DNA from: JADKAV01 sp037045455
Lineage (GTDB): Bacteria; Actinomycetota; Actinomycetes; S36-B12; UBA10799
Assembly: GCA_037045455.1 (NCBI GenBank)
Contig: JBAOIN010000007.1
Span: forward strand, 62,001-126,000
DNA: 64,000 nt
Direction: 5' to 3'
In this document: positions 8,779-18,222 of the stretch, piece after piece
Layout: every line of letters starts with the position of its first letter
Position numbering within the stretch: the first letter of the stretch is position 1
Program-made: the position numbers and the translations under genes
Notes under the pieces: generated by a model
What the model was told of the DNA's origin: nothing
The model's database searches: none
Seen by the model: only the letters and a program-made list of their open reading frames with translations

Positions 8779-9849
8779 GTGCTTGAATCGATCCTGCTGG
8801 TCGGCGGCAAGGGGACCCGCCTGCGCCCGCTGACGATCAACCATCCGAAGCCGATGCTGCCGGTGGCCGGGGTGCCGTTCACCGAGCACCAGGTCGCGAT
8901 CGCGCGGGCTGCCGGGGTCACTCGGATCGCGCTTGGAACGTCCTATCGGGCGGAGGTCTTCAGCGACTACTTCGGGGACGGCAGCAACTTCGGCGTGGCG
9001 CTGGACTACCGCGTCGAGGACGAACCGTTGGGAACCGGCGGCGCCATCCGCAACGCCGCCGACGCCTTGACATGTGGTCCCGACGATCCGGTGGTCATCT
9101 TCAACGGCGACATCTTGACCGGCCTGGACATTCGGGGGCTCGTCGCTGCGTGGGAGAAGGCCGACGCCGATGTGGCGCTGTATCTGACGCGAGTCGAGGA
9201 TCCGCGCGCGTTCGGGTTGGTGCCCACCGAGGGCGAGCGGGTGACGGCATTTCTGGAGAAGCCGCAGACACCCGAGGAGATCGTGACTGATCAGATCAAC
9301 GCTGGCTGCTACGTCTTCCGGCGCCGGGTGATCGATGAGATCCCGGCTGGGCGTCCGGTGAGCGTGGAGCGGGAGACGTTCCCAGGGTTGCTCGCAGCGG
9401 GCCGGGTCGTTGTCGGACATGTCGATCCGGGCTACTGGCTCGACCTTGGCACACCGTTGGCTTTCGCCCGCGGCAGCGCCGACATCGTGCAGGGCCGGGT
9501 GCATTCGCCTGCCTTGCCTGGCTCGGTCGGGGACTGCTTGATTCTGGATGGCGAGGTCGCGGGTACCTGTGATGGCGGCACGACCGTCGGTCGTTCGGCG
9601 CAGGTGGGTCAGGGGTCCCGGGTCAGCGGATCGGTGCTTTTCGACGGCGCGATGGTGGGCCGCGACTGTGTGATCGAGGACAGCATCATCGGAGCTGGAG
9701 CGGTAATCGGCGACGGCACGGTTTTGCACGGCGTTGTCATCGGCGACGGGGCGGCGATCGGTGCCCGCAACGAACTACGGGACGGGGTCCGGGTGTGGCC
9801 CGGGGTCGAACTCCCCGAGTGCGGCGTGCGGTTCAGCTCCGATCAGTGA
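8779..9849 (+). CDS. manC: Mannose-1-phosphate guanylyltransferase (GDP-mannose pyrophosphorylase)
   Basis: This 356-residue enzyme makes GDP-mannose from mannose-1-phosphate and GTP. The N-terminal nucleotidyltransferase domain shows GGKGTRLRPLT (residues about 9-19), KPMLPVAG, the GTGGAIRNA motif and FNGDIL. The C-terminal 100 residues form a left-handed beta helix of hexapeptide repeats. The GTG start sits 7 bases after a possible -10 (CAGACT, 8766-8771), suggesting a leaderless transcript. The mycobacterial counterpart is Rv3264c (there called manB). With the phosphomannomutase and isomerases downstream it completes the route to GDP-mannose. A glucose-1-phosphate specificity cannot be excluded from sequence alone. 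Confidence 0.85.
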   Translation: MLESILLVGGKGTRLRPLTINHPKPMLPVAGVPFTEHQVAIARAAGVTRIALGTSYRAEVFSDYFGDGSNFGVALDYRVEDEPLGTGGAIRNAADALTCGPDDPVVIFNGDILTGLDIRGLVAAWEKADADVALYLTRVEDPRAFGLVPTEGERVTAFLEKPQTPEEIVTDQINAGCYVFRRRVIDEIPAGRPVSVERETFPGLLAAGRVVVGHVDPGYWLDLGTPLAFARGSADIVQGRVHSPALPGSVGDCLILDGEVAGTCDGGTTVGRSAQVGQGSRVSGSVLFDGAMVGRDCVIEDSIIGAGAVIGDGTVLHGVVIGDGAAIGARNELRDGVRVWPGVELPECGVRFSSDQ

Positions 9850-9855
9850 TCGAGT

Positions 9856-9930
9856 CTTGTCGCGAAGTTGCCCGCGCTGTCGCGATGTAGTCACGACACG
9901 CCGAGGTTAACGACGACAACGCAACAGAAC
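9856..9930 (+). repeat. Family B intergenic palindrome, copy 1 (degenerate)
   Basis: The word TGTCGCG occurs at 9858 and 9878 (20 bp apart), and the inverse CGCAACA occurs at 9920. The second inverted word is degraded. The shared centre CACGCCGAGG is present. It lies between the convergent manC and fbiB genes. Confidence 0.6.
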
Positions 9931-9935
9931 TGGCG

Positions 9936-11204
9936 TCAGCGCACCAACCAGTGGTCGCCGATGTCCGCGGGCGGCCGATCCGCCGGTTCCGCCGCCGGCC
10001 AGCCCACCGCGACTGCCCCGAGCGGCTGCCAACTGGCCGGGATTCCCAGCGCCGCCTGCACCACCGGCGGACAGAAGACGGTGCTCGAGATCCAGGCCGA
10101 ACCCAGACCGCGTGCAGCGAGCGCCACGAGCAGGTTCTCCACCGCCGCGCCCCCGGCGACCAGGAACAGGTCGCGTTCGAAACCGCGCCGCCGGGCGTCC
10201 GGGTACTCGTGCGCCGCGCCGGCCAACTCGCTGAAGGCGAGCACGACCTCGGGGGCGTTCCAGAGCACGTCACCACGGCGCAACCGCCGCGCGATCGCCT
10301 CCTCGCTGAATCCATCGGCACGTAGGTCGGCGGTCCATTGATCCCGCATCGCCTGCAAGATGGCGGTCCGGGAGTCGCGCAGCCACACGAATCGCCAAGG
10401 CCGGGTGTGATGCGGGGAGGGCGCTGTGCACGCCGCGGCCACCGCCTCTTCCAGCAACTCCCGAGACACGGCGCGATCGGTGAAACTGCGCACCGTGCGC
10501 CGGCCCGTCACCGCCGAGAGTCGGGCTTCGGCGGTCCCGAGCGCGAAGAGGTCATCCTCGGGACCCCGCACCAGATCGCGAGCCCCACCGTGGCCGGTCA
10601 GCGACAGGCCACGCACAACCGCAGCCGGCGTCCGGCCGGTCTTGCCCTTGACGAGATCGGCCGCTGCGGCGATCTCATCGATCATTGCGACCTCGGTCAT
10701 CTCCAGCGTCTGCCCGCGGTCGTCAGGAGTGCCACGCAGGTCCACCAACGCGGGCAGCCCCGCAGCTCCGATCGCGAAGTCGGTCACCCCGATCCGCCAG
10801 GGCCGGCCTGCGGAATCCGTCACGACCACCGGCATGCCGAAGGCCTCGGACAGCACGGCTGCCGAAGCGTCGGGGTCGCGCGGCAGCCGCAGCGTGCGCG
10901 GGGTGTTGGACCGGTCCACGCCGGCCGACGCCATCACGATCCCCAGGTGATTCTCCACGATCTGCAGATCCCCACGGCGGGCCACGACTCGCACGGTGTC
11001 TGCGGCCACGGCGGCGTCGCGATCGTCGGCCCACTGCCCCTCGGCCTTGCTGATGACCTTGGAACTGATGACCAGGATGTCGTCAGCCTGCACACCGACC
11101 GAACCATCCGGCCAGCGCAGGTCCGCGAGGGCGGGCGCAAGCAACGCCACCAGATCTGTGGTCTCGTCGACCTCGGGCAACCCGGGGACGGCGACGACCT
11201 GCAT
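9936..11204 (-). CDS. fbiB: Bifunctional F420:gamma-L-glutamate ligase / nitroreductase-domain protein FbiB
   Basis: The 422-residue protein has a CofE ligase domain (residues about 1-235, motifs DILVISSKVISKAEG and GRPWRIGVTDFAIGAAG) that adds glutamates to F420-0. A nitroreductase-fold FMN domain follows (about 250-422; RRTVRSFTDRAVSRELL, APSPHHTRPWRFV). In mycobacteria the second domain reduces dehydro-F420-0 and supports long polyglutamate tails. The ATG overlaps the fbiA stop by one base (TGATG), so the two are coupled. A GTG one codon earlier is an alternative start. Confidence 0.93.
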   Translation of the reverse strand: MQVVAVPGLPEVDETTDLVALLAPALADLRWPDGSVGVQADDILVISSKVISKAEGQWADDRDAAVAADTVRVVARRGDLQIVENHLGIVMASAGVDRSNTPRTLRLPRDPDASAAVLSEAFGMPVVVTDSAGRPWRIGVTDFAIGAAGLPALVDLRGTPDDRGQTLEMTEVAMIDEIAAAADLVKGKTGRTPAAVVRGLSLTGHGGARDLVRGPEDDLFALGTAEARLSAVTGRRTVRSFTDRAVSRELLEEAVAAACTAPSPHHTRPWRFVWLRDSRTAILQAMRDQWTADLRADGFSEEAIARRLRRGDVLWNAPEVVLAFSELAGAAHEYPDARRRGFERDLFLVAGGAAVENLLVALAARGLGSAWISSTVFCPPVVQAALGIPASWQPLGAVAVGWPAAEPADRPPADIGDHWLVR

Positions 11205-12145
11205 CACAGCACCAACTCGACGGTCTCTCGGGCCAGCCTGGCTGCTGTCTGGTCGTCGGTCATCAAGGTCGAGGTTGCCAACGCCGCCCGGATGCCCTCC
11301 GGCGCCGGGTCACCGAGTTCGTACACCCAGCCGTCGAGAATCCCGCCGTCGGAGCGCGTGCCGTAATGGGCAGCCACCGCCGCGGCGTCCGGCTCCACCC
11401 CGATCACGCGCAGGCAGGTGTCGGCCATTCCCTTGACCGGACGGCCACCGATGATCCCGGAGACCCCGACGACCGGCGCTCCCGTGGCGCGCACGGCGTC
11501 CCGTATCCCTGGCACGGCAAGGATCGGACCGATGCTCACCACCGGATTGGACGGGGGCAGCACGATCACATCCGCCCCGGCGATCGCCGCCAGCACCCCG
11601 GGCGCAGGCGCGGCCTCATCGATCCCGATGTAGCGGAACTCCCGCACGGGCAGACCAGCTCGGTGTTGCACCCACCACTGCTGGAAATGCATCGCCACCG
11701 GCCCGTCCGCCCCATCCACGACGACGTGGGTCTCCACCCGGTCGTCCGTCATGGGCAGCAGCGTCACCCCGGGCTGCCAGCGCTGGCACAACGCGGCCGT
11801 GATCTGGGAGAGCGGGAACCCGCCCTGCAGCAACTGCGTGCGCACCAGATGGGTCGCGATGTCCTTGTCGCCGAGCGTGAACCACAGCGGGTCGAAGTTG
11901 TAGGCGCGCAGCTCGTCGAGCACCCCGTAGCTGTCCGACTGCCGGCCCCAGCCCTGCCTGGCATCGATGCCACCGCCGAGGGTGTACATCACGGTGTCCA
12001 GGTCGGGGCACACCTTCAGCCCGTGCAGCCAGATGTCGTCAGCGGTGTTGCCGATGACAGTGATCTCGGCGTCCGGGTACGCAGCCTGCAGCCCTTGCAG
12101 GAAGCGGGCGCCGCCCACGCCACCAGCCAGCACTGTGATTCGCAT
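11204..12145 (-). CDS. fbiA: 2-phospho-L-lactate (phosphoenolpyruvate) transferase FbiA/CofD
   Basis: The 313-residue enzyme joins the lactyl or enolpyruvyl phosphate moiety to the deazaflavin Fo, giving (dehydro-)F420-0. Family motifs are the N-terminal LAGGVGGARFLQGL, the NTADDIWLHGLKVCPDLDTVMYTL block and LPPSNPVVSIGPIL. The start at MRITVLAGG is chosen because an AGGAAGGA ribosome site lies 5 bases upstream; a longer reading frame upstream has no such support. It is divergent from fbiC and forms an operon with fbiB. The GTP:phosphoenolpyruvate guanylyltransferase FbiD was not seen in this window. Confidence 0.93.
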   Translation of the reverse strand: MRITVLAGGVGGARFLQGLQAAYPDAEITVIGNTADDIWLHGLKVCPDLDTVMYTLGGGIDARQGWGRQSDSYGVLDELRAYNFDPLWFTLGDKDIATHLVRTQLLQGGFPLSQITAALCQRWQPGVTLLPMTDDRVETHVVVDGADGPVAMHFQQWWVQHRAGLPVREFRYIGIDEAAPAPGVLAAIAGADVIVLPPSNPVVSIGPILAVPGIRDAVRATGAPVVGVSGIIGGRPVKGMADTCLRVIGVEPDAAAVAAHYGTRSDGGILDGWVYELGDPAPEGIRAALATSTLMTDDQTAARLARETVELVL

Positions 12146-12248
12146 GCGATTCCTTCCTACTGACCAATCTTGTCCGGGGCCGGTCCGGGCGACGCCCCGG
12201 TAACCGCAGCCCCGTCTCACCTCGAACAGTCTGGTTCGGTGCGTCCTT

Positions 12249-12254
12249 TACGCT
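12249..12254 (+). promoter_or_regulatory. Putative leaderless -10 element of fbiC (TACGCT)
   Basis: TACGCT ends 6 bases before the GTG start of fbiC. That spacing would place the transcript start at or next to the start codon. No convincing -35 is visible. Confidence 0.45.
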
Positions 12255-12260
12255 TCTTGC

Positions 12261-14745
12261 GTGACTTTACGGCGGGTGCTGGCGCGGGCCGAACGGGCGG
12301 CCACCCTCGATACCGAGGAGGTCGCGCAACTGTTGACCGCCCGCGGCGATGACCTGCGGGCGCTGTGCGAGATCGCGGCCGGTATCCGCGACCGCCGGAC
12401 CTCGGTAGTGACCTACTCGCCGAAGGTGTTCATCCCGGTCACGCGGTTGTGCCGGGACCGCTGCCACTACTGCACGTTCGTCACCGATCCGGCGTCCTTG
12501 CGCAGGGCCGGGCAGGACATGTACCTCGAGATCGACGAGGCCGTTGCCATCGCCGAACAGGGCGCCCGGGCAGGTTGTGCCGAAGCGCTGCTCACCCTCG
12601 GCGATGCCCCGGAACAGCGCTGGCCGGCCGCGCGCCGCTGGCTGGACGAGCGCGGCTTCGACAGCACGATCGACTACGTGCGCGCCGTGGCGATCGCAAT
12701 CTTGGAACGCACCGGTCTGCTGCCCCACGCGAACCCCGGCGTCATGTCCTGGTCGGACCTCTCGCGACTGCGCCCGGTGAGCCCGAGCATGGGGATGATG
12801 CTGGAGACGACCAGTCGGCGGCTGTTCGAAACTCCGGGCCTGGCCCATCACGGCTCGCCGGACAAGGATCCGGCTGTCCGGCTGCGGGTGCTGCGGGATG
12901 CGGGCCGGCTGAACATCCCGTTCACCACCGGCTTGCTCGTCGGCATCGGGGAGAACCTGGCCGAACGGGCCGACACCCTGCTCGCGCTGCGGTCAGTCGC
13001 CCGGGAATTCGGCGGTGTGCAGGAAGTGATCGTCCAGAACTTCCGCGCGAAGCCGGGGACCGCGATGGCGGGCGCGGCGGATTGCGCACCCGAGGAGTAC
13101 CTGGCGACTGTCGCCGCAGCGCGGGTGGTGCTGGGCGCGAGCGTGCACGTACAGGCGCCCCCGAACCTCAGCGATCGCCACGAGCTGGCCGATCTGCTGG
13201 CCGCCGGGGTGGACGACTGGGGCGGCGTGAGTCCGGTGACTGCCGACCACGTGAACCCGGAACGGCCCTGGCCCAGCATCACGACACTGCGCGAGGTCAC
13301 TGCCGCCGCCGGCCTGGAACTGCGCCCCCGGCTCACCGTGCACCCGGAGTTCCTGGCGCGTGGGGCGGCCTGGCTGGATCCACGGCTTGCGCCGCATGTC
13401 AGCGCGCTGGCCGGCGCGGACGGGTTGCTGCGGCCCGGTGTCACCCCGCGAGGGATCCCGTGGCAGGACAGCCCGGACTATGCCGCCTTCGCGGGGGAGG
13501 GCGACGGGCGGACCGATCTCGCCGTCACGATCGACCTGCGCGGCCGCGACACCGCCGTGCGCAGCGACTTCGACTCCGCGTTCGGCAACTGGGAAGACAT
13601 CACGGTCACCCCGACCCAAGCCGCCCCGGTCGGCAGTTTCGACGAGGCCATCGCGCTGGCCCGGACCGACCCTGCCGCTCTGGCCGGCCCGGACAACGAA
13701 CCGCTGGCCCTGGCCTTGTTCGCTGCCACCGGCGACCAGGTCGAGGAGGTCGCCGACGTGGCGGACTCCCTGCGCCGCCTGCGGGTCGGGGAGGACGTCA
13801 CCTACGTCGTCAACCGCAATCTCAACTTCACCAACGTCTGCTACACCGGCTGCCGGTTCTGCGCATTTGCCCAGCGCGAGTCCGACGCGGATTCCTTCAC
13901 GCTGTCGCCCGCTCAGATCACCGAACGGGTGCAGGAAGCCGCCGAGGCCGGCGCGACCGAGATCTGCATGCAGGGCGGCATTCACCCTCGGCTACCGGCC
14001 AGCGCCTACTTCGACCTCGCGCGCACTGTGAAATCGGCCGCCGACATCCACCTGCATGCTTTCAGCCCGATGGAGATCGTCAACGGGGCGACCCGCTGCG
14101 ACATGTCGCTACCTGCGTTCGTGGCGGAACTGCGGGCCGCCGGGGTCGACTCGATCCCGGGCACCGCCGCCGAGATTCTCGACGACGACGTGCGCTGGGT
14201 GCTCACGAAGGGCAAACTCCCGACCGCCAAGTGGATCGAGGTCGTGACCGCCGCACACGGCGCCGGCCTGCCGTCGAGCGCGACGATGATGTACGGCCAT
14301 GTCGACACCGCGTTGCACTGGGTGCGCCACCTGCGCACCCTGCGCGAGATCCAGGAGCTCACGGGGGGCTTCACCGAGTTCGTCGGCCTGCCGTTCGTCC
14401 ATCACAACGCCCCGCTCTACCTGGCGGGCAAGGCGCGGCCAGGGTCGACCGTTCGGGAGGACGTGCTGGTTACGGCGATGTCCCGGCTGCTGCTGGACGG
14501 GGCGATCTCCAACATCCAGGTGTCATGGGTCAAACTCGGCCCGGCCGGCGCAGCTCGGTTACTGCAAGCCGGAGCCAACGACCTCGGCGGGAACCCTGAT
14601 GGAGGAGACGATCAGCCGCATGGCGGGATCCCCGCACGGCTCGAGCGTGACCCCCGAGCAGTTGCAGGAGATGGCTGCGCTGGCGGGTCGTCCCGCCCGG
14701 CAGCGCACGACCACGTACGCGGCGGTGGAACGCGCCGATCGCTGA
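12261..14745 (+). CDS. fbiC: 7,8-didemethyl-8-hydroxy-5-deazariboflavin (Fo) synthase FbiC, one apparent frameshift near the 3' end
   Basis: This is a fusion of two radical-SAM enzymes that make the F420 chromophore Fo from tyrosine and a flavin precursor. The CofG-like half has C64-x3-C68-x2-C71 (CRDRCHYC) and the CofH-like half has C527-x3-C531-x2-C534 (CYTGCRFC), the iron-sulfur ligands. The full length is about 828 residues, as in mycobacterial FbiC. The frame breaks at AA 14592-14593. Removing one A restores GGTLMEETISRMAGS, the conserved C-terminus, ending at 14745. The gene is divergent from fbiA-fbiB, so the three F420 genes share one control region. Confidence 0.92.
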
Positions 14746-14791
14746 TGACAATGGTGAGCCGATCTCCCATGTGCCGGTCTTCCGCTCCGGC

Positions 14792-14888
14792 CGATCCGCG
14801 AGCATCGCGGGCATCGGTTAGCACCGCGGACGGGTTTTCGGCGCCCGGGATGCTCACCGATGCCCAGAATGCTCACAGATTGCGACTT
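14792..14888 (+). repeat. Family A intergenic palindrome, copy 2
   Basis: This is the same four-word palindrome as the copy at 7999, located 46 bases after the fbiC stop. The first word has one change (ATCCGCGAG). It lies in the only gene-free stretch above 300 bp in the window (14746-15270). Apart from this repeat and the whiB promoter I see nothing else there. Confidence 0.85.
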
Positions 14889-15158
14889 CCACGCCGAAGG
14901 GTCGTCGAAGATCCGGTCGGTAGCCGCCCGTCCCGGTGTCGCTCTGTGCGCTTGTCTCGTTGCGAAGGCTGATTGCGCCGTTTGAGAGAGCACCCCTCGA
15001 GCACTCCCAAATGCGCCGGAGTCTCAGAAGGACGGCCCAAAAGCGACTTGCCTTGGATGGGCGGACCGCTCTTCGCTTACCCACCGTAACCGCGCCGGAC
15101 TTATCCACAGCCCACCATCCGCTAAACGGCCCATATTGAGGGGATTGCGGGATACCGG

Positions 15159-15187
15159 TTGAGGCCGGAGTTACGACCATGTAATTT
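15159..15187 (+). promoter_or_regulatory. Putative sigma-70 type promoter of whiB
   Basis: TTGAGG (15159-15164) and TAATTT (15182-15187) are separated by 17 bases. The predicted leader is about 80 bases. This is the best match in the long upstream region of whiB. Confidence 0.5.
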
Positions 15188-15270
15188 CATCCGTGTTGTC
15201 CTCGTGAGTGAGGTCGACGACAGAAAAGCAAGACAGACGCGCCGGGAACGCGGAAGTGGAGAAGTGAATC

Positions 15271-15534
15271 GTGCAGGAAACCAACACCATCAGGCTGCCA
15301 CTGAGTGAAGTCGAGGAGCTCAACTGGCAGGAGCGCGCTCTGTGCGCCGAGACCGACCCGGAATCGTTCTTCCCCGAGAAGGGCGGTTCCACCCGAGAGG
15401 CCAAGCGGATCTGTGGATCCTGCGAGGTCCGCCAGGAATGCCTGGAGTACGCACTGCAGAACGACGAGCGCTTCGGCATCTGGGGCGGGCTCTCCGAGCG
15501 CGAGCGCCGCAGGCTCAAGCGCGCCGCAGGCTGA
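15271..15534 (+). CDS. whiB: WhiB-family iron-sulfur transcription regulator (WhiB/WhiB2 type)
   Basis: The 87-residue protein has the four cysteines that bind a 4Fe-4S cluster (ALCAETD, then CGSCEVRQEC), the turn FGIWGG and a basic C-terminal tail ERERRRLKRAAG for DNA contact. Closeness to Streptomyces WhiB (the EKGGSTREAKRIC block and LEYALQNDERFGIWGGLSE) suggests the WhiB/WhmD type, which controls septation and cell division together with WhiA. It lies between fbi and manB-type genes, exactly as whiB2 does in mycobacteria. The start is GTG after GGAGAAGTG-like purines. Confidence 0.93.
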   Translation: MQETNTIRLPLSEVEELNWQERALCAETDPESFFPEKGGSTREAKRICGSCEVRQECLEYALQNDERFGIWGGLSERERRRLKRAAG

Positions 15535-15740
15535 ACCACACCCTTCTTCCCCACTTCTTCCCCGTACGTGCGATGGGCGGCTCCGATACTCCAGGAGCCG
15601 CCCTTCGCGTGTCTGCACCGCGTCCGCCCGACCGCGATCCCGCCAGCGCTGGACAACCCGATGGCTGCGGGTCAGGAATGACGCCCGCCGACACGGGTGG
15701 CTCGTCCGCGCGTCTGAAGGTTTTTGTCAGACCCCCGCAC

Positions 15741-15746
15741 TACAGT
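15741..15746 (+). promoter_or_regulatory. Putative leaderless -10 (TACAGT) of the metallopeptidase-like gene
   Basis: TACAGT ends 7 bases before the ATG at 15754. This supports that start over an upstream in-frame TTG. Confidence 0.45.
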
Positions 15747-15753
15747 CAGCCGT

Positions 15754-16230
15754 ATGTTGACGCAGGGCCGCCGTGCCACCAGCGGCGCCACCCACGACGC
15801 CGGTCCCAGCGTGGTCTGGGGAACTTCGGCAAGGTTGCGCACCCGGGTCCGCCGCCGGGACCGACGGGCCCGCGGCATCCGGGGTCCGCTGGCGCCGCGT
15901 GCCGTCCCGGCCGCCCGCAGCCGCGCTGTCCGGTTCGACGAGGAGGTGCTGGCCGCCTGGGATCTGCTGGCGGCCGCCCGTCCCGAACTGCAGTACATCG
16001 AGATTGCCGTCAGCGACGTGCCGCCGGCCAGTGAGCCTGCCCTGGCTGTCTTCGACCCGGCCGATGCCGGTCTGCCCGCCCGGATCACGGTGTACCGCTG
16101 GGCCGTGGAACTGCGGGCTGCCGACCCGGGTCAGGTGCGCGGGTTGTTGCGCGACGTCATGACCGAGCAGGCCGCCGCTTTCCTGGGCGCCAGTGCGCGG
16201 GATCTCGATGGGCGGTACCCACGTGTCTGA
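15754..16230 (+). CDS. Metallopeptidase-family (zincin-like) protein, Rv3259 type
   Basis: The roughly 158-residue protein has an arginine-rich N-terminus followed by a conserved core (RFDEEVLAAWDLLAAARPELQYIEIAV, then ITVYRWAVELRA). The position that would hold a zincin HExxH reads VMTEQAAAFLG, so catalytic activity is doubtful. Function is unknown. Location between whiB and a DUF3499 gene is conserved in actinobacteria. The start is taken at ATG 15754 because of the -10-like element just upstream. Confidence 0.65.
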   Translation: MLTQGRRATSGATHDAGPSVVWGTSARLRTRVRRRDRRARGIRGPLAPRAVPAARSRAVRFDEEVLAAWDLLAAARPELQYIEIAVSDVPPASEPALAVFDPADAGLPARITVYRWAVELRAADPGQVRGLLRDVMTEQAAAFLGASARDLDGRYPRV

Positions 16231-16264
16231 CCTGCACCCCACCGGCGAATATCGTGGGGCGGTG

Positions 16265-16624
16265 ATGACCCGCCGCTGCTCCAGGCCCTCCTGCCAGCGT
16301 CCCGCGGTGTCCACCCTGACCTACGTCTACGCGGACTCCACGGCCGTGCTCGGACCGCTGGCGACCTACGCCGAACCGCATTCCTACGACCTCTGTGAAG
16401 ACCACTCGTCGCGGCTGACCGCACCTCGTGGCTGGGAGGTCGTCCGGCTCGATCCGGACCCGGCCGCGCTTGAGCCGTCCCACGATGCGCTGCAGGCACT
16501 AGCCGAAGCCGTGCGCTCCGCGGCTCGGCCTGCCAACGTCGTGCAACCGGATCCGCAGCCCGAGCCAGGACAAGTGACGGTCGGCGGAAAGGGGCATCTG
16601 CGCGTGCTGCGCCCGATCGAATAG
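16265..16624 (+). CDS. DUF3499 family protein
   Basis: This small 119-residue protein begins TRRCSRPSCQRPAV and has a second cysteine-histidine group (DLCEDHSSRL), together suggesting a zinc ribbon. The rest is a conserved actinobacterial sequence of unknown function (WEVVRLD, then a flexible tail ending GHLRVLRPIE). It lies one base from the phosphomannomutase frame, as in mycobacteria (Rv3258c), so it is probably in the same transcript. Confidence 0.8.
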   Translation: MTRRCSRPSCQRPAVSTLTYVYADSTAVLGPLATYAEPHSYDLCEDHSSRLTAPRGWEVVRLDPDPAALEPSHDALQALAEAVRSAARPANVVQPDPQPEPGQVTVGGKGHLRVLRPIE

Positions 16625-16634
16625 CGTGGCGCCC

Positions 16635-18017
16635 ATGTCCGGATTTCCGCAGGAGCTGGTCTCCGCGCTCATCAAGGCCTACGACGTGCGTGGCCTGGTC
16701 GACAGCCAGCTGACCCCTGACTTCGTGCGGGCTGCCGGCGGCGCGTTCGTCGAAGCCGTCGGTCTGCGCGAGGACGGCGCGATCGTGGTCGGCCATGACA
16801 TGCGCCCCTCCTCGCCGGCGTTCGCGCAGGCCTTCGCCGAGGGGGCAGCGGCTCATGGCGTCGATGTGATCCTGATCGGGCTGTGCTCCACAGATGGCCT
16901 GTACTTCGCCTCCGGAACGCTGAACCTGCCGGGCGCCATGTTCACCGCCAGCCACAACCCCGCGGCCTACAACGGGATCAAGATGTGCCGGGCCGGCGCC
17001 GCGCCCGTGGGGCAGGAGACGGGCCTGGCCGAGATTTCCGCGATGCTGGTCGCTGGGGTGCCGGAGTACGACGGGCCCCCCGGCCGGATCAGCCACCGCG
17101 AGATGCTGCAGGACTACGCCGACTACCTGATCGGCCTGGTGCCACCCCTGCGCCGACGGCTGTCAGTGGTGGTCGACGCGGGCAACGGCATGGCCGGGCT
17201 CACGGCCCCGGTCGTGCTCGGCCAACTGCCGGTCGACGTCACGCAGATGTACTTCGAACTCGACGGGACGTTCCCGAACCACGAAGCAAACCCGATCGAC
17301 CCGGCCAATCTCGTCGACCTGCAAGCCGAGGTGATCAGGCAGCGCGCCGACCTCGGACTGGCCTTCGACGGTGACGCGGACCGGTGTTTCGTGGTCGACG
17401 AGCGCGGCGAACTAGTAAATCCGAGCACCCTGACGGGGCTGATCGCCACGCAGGAACTACAGCGGGTGCCCGGCGCGCCGGTGATCCACAACGTGATCAC
17501 CTCTCGGGCGGTACCCGAGATCATCGCCGAGAACGGCGGCGTTCCGGTGATCACCCGGGTCGGCCACTCGTTCATCAAGGAGACGATGGCCCAGACGGGG
17601 GCCGTGTTCGGGGGTGAGCACAGCGGCCACTTCTACTTTGCCGACTTCTGGCGGGCCGATTCCGGGATGCTGGCGGCCCTGCACGTGCTCTCGAGGCTGT
17701 CCAACAGTTCCGACGCCACGACTTTGTCCACCTTGCTGGCTCCCTACGAGCGCTATGTGCTCTCCGGGGAGATCAACACCGAGGTGGCCGACCAGTCGGC
17801 CGCCATCGCGGCGGTTCGAGAGCATTTCACCGGTCAGGATGTGACGTTCTCGGATCTCGACGGCCTGACCGTGGACGGTGGCACCTGGTGGGTGAACGTG
17901 CGGCCGAGTAACACCGAGCCTCTGCTACGCCTCAACGCCGAGGCGCCGACCGCCGAGCAGATGGCCGCACTTCGCGATGACGTCCTCGCCGTGTACCGCG
18001 CAACGCCCACGCCCTAG
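16635..18017 (+). CDS. manB: Phosphomannomutase / phosphoglucomutase
   Basis: The 460-residue enzyme interconverts mannose-6-phosphate and mannose-1-phosphate. It shows the four alpha-D-phosphohexomutase signatures: the catalytic serine loop TASHNPAAYNG, the metal loop FDGDADRC, the sugar-specificity loop GEHSGHFYF and the phosphate loop RPSNTEPLLR. ATG 16635 is chosen, but GTG 16626 in the same frame is possible. It supplies mannose-1-phosphate to the guanylyltransferase encoded at 8.8 kb. Confidence 0.93.
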   Translation: MSGFPQELVSALIKAYDVRGLVDSQLTPDFVRAAGGAFVEAVGLREDGAIVVGHDMRPSSPAFAQAFAEGAAAHGVDVILIGLCSTDGLYFASGTLNLPGAMFTASHNPAAYNGIKMCRAGAAPVGQETGLAEISAMLVAGVPEYDGPPGRISHREMLQDYADYLIGLVPPLRRRLSVVVDAGNGMAGLTAPVVLGQLPVDVTQMYFELDGTFPNHEANPIDPANLVDLQAEVIRQRADLGLAFDGDADRCFVVDERGELVNPSTLTGLIATQELQRVPGAPVIHNVITSRAVPEIIAENGGVPVITRVGHSFIKETMAQTGAVFGGEHSGHFYFADFWRADSGMLAALHVLSRLSNSSDATTLSTLLAPYERYVLSGEINTEVADQSAAIAAVREHFTGQDVTFSDLDGLTVDGGTWWVNVRPSNTEPLLRLNAEAPTAEQMAALRDDVLAVYRATPTP

Positions 18018-18020
18018 GGT
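18015..18020 (+). promoter_or_regulatory. Putative leaderless -10 (TAGGGT) of the Trm112-like gene
   Basis: TAGGGT ends 7 bases before GTG 18028. It starts at the TAG stop of manB, so an internal operon promoter is possible. Confidence 0.4.
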
Positions 18021-18027
18021 GGGGCAC

Positions 18028-18222
18028 GTGAGTCTGGACCCGCTGCTGCTCGATGTCCTCGCCTGCCCCTGCCCGGCGCACGCCCCGATCGAGCAGGTTG
18101 CCGATGGCATCCGCTGCACGGTGTGTGAAGCGGTGTTCCCGATTCGCGACGGCATCCCGGTGATGCTGCTCGATCAGGCCACCCCGGGGCCCTCGGGGGT
18201 GGTGGGCGTCGAGGCCTCATGA
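18028..18222 (+). CDS. Trm112-family small zinc-binding protein
   Basis: The 64-residue protein has the Trm112/UPF0434 pattern: LLDVLACPCPAH, then IRCTVCEAVFPIRDGIPVML, with two cysteine pairs likely to bind zinc. In eukaryotes Trm112 activates methyltransferases; the bacterial role is unclear. Its stop overlaps the start of the SIS isomerase gene (ATGA), which indicates translational coupling within the mannose operon. Confidence 0.8.
   Translation: MSLDPLLLDVLACPCPAHAPIEQVADGIRCTVCEAVFPIRDGIPVMLLDQATPGPSGVVGVEAS

Noticed and set aside
14746..15270. A tRNA or small RNA gene in the long gap upstream of whiB
   Set aside because: No T-loop GTTCRA signature or cloverleaf was found. The gap is explained by a family A palindrome and the whiB promoter and leader, although a small RNA without known features cannot be ruled out.
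15723..15746. TTGTCA at 15723 as the -35 partner of TACAGT
   Set aside because: The spacer is only 12 bases, too short for a sigma-70 type promoter, so only the -10 element is reported.
16129..16170. HExxH zinc motif in the metallopeptidase-like gene
   Set aside because: The corresponding region reads VMTEQAAAFLG without either histidine, so active protease status is not claimed.
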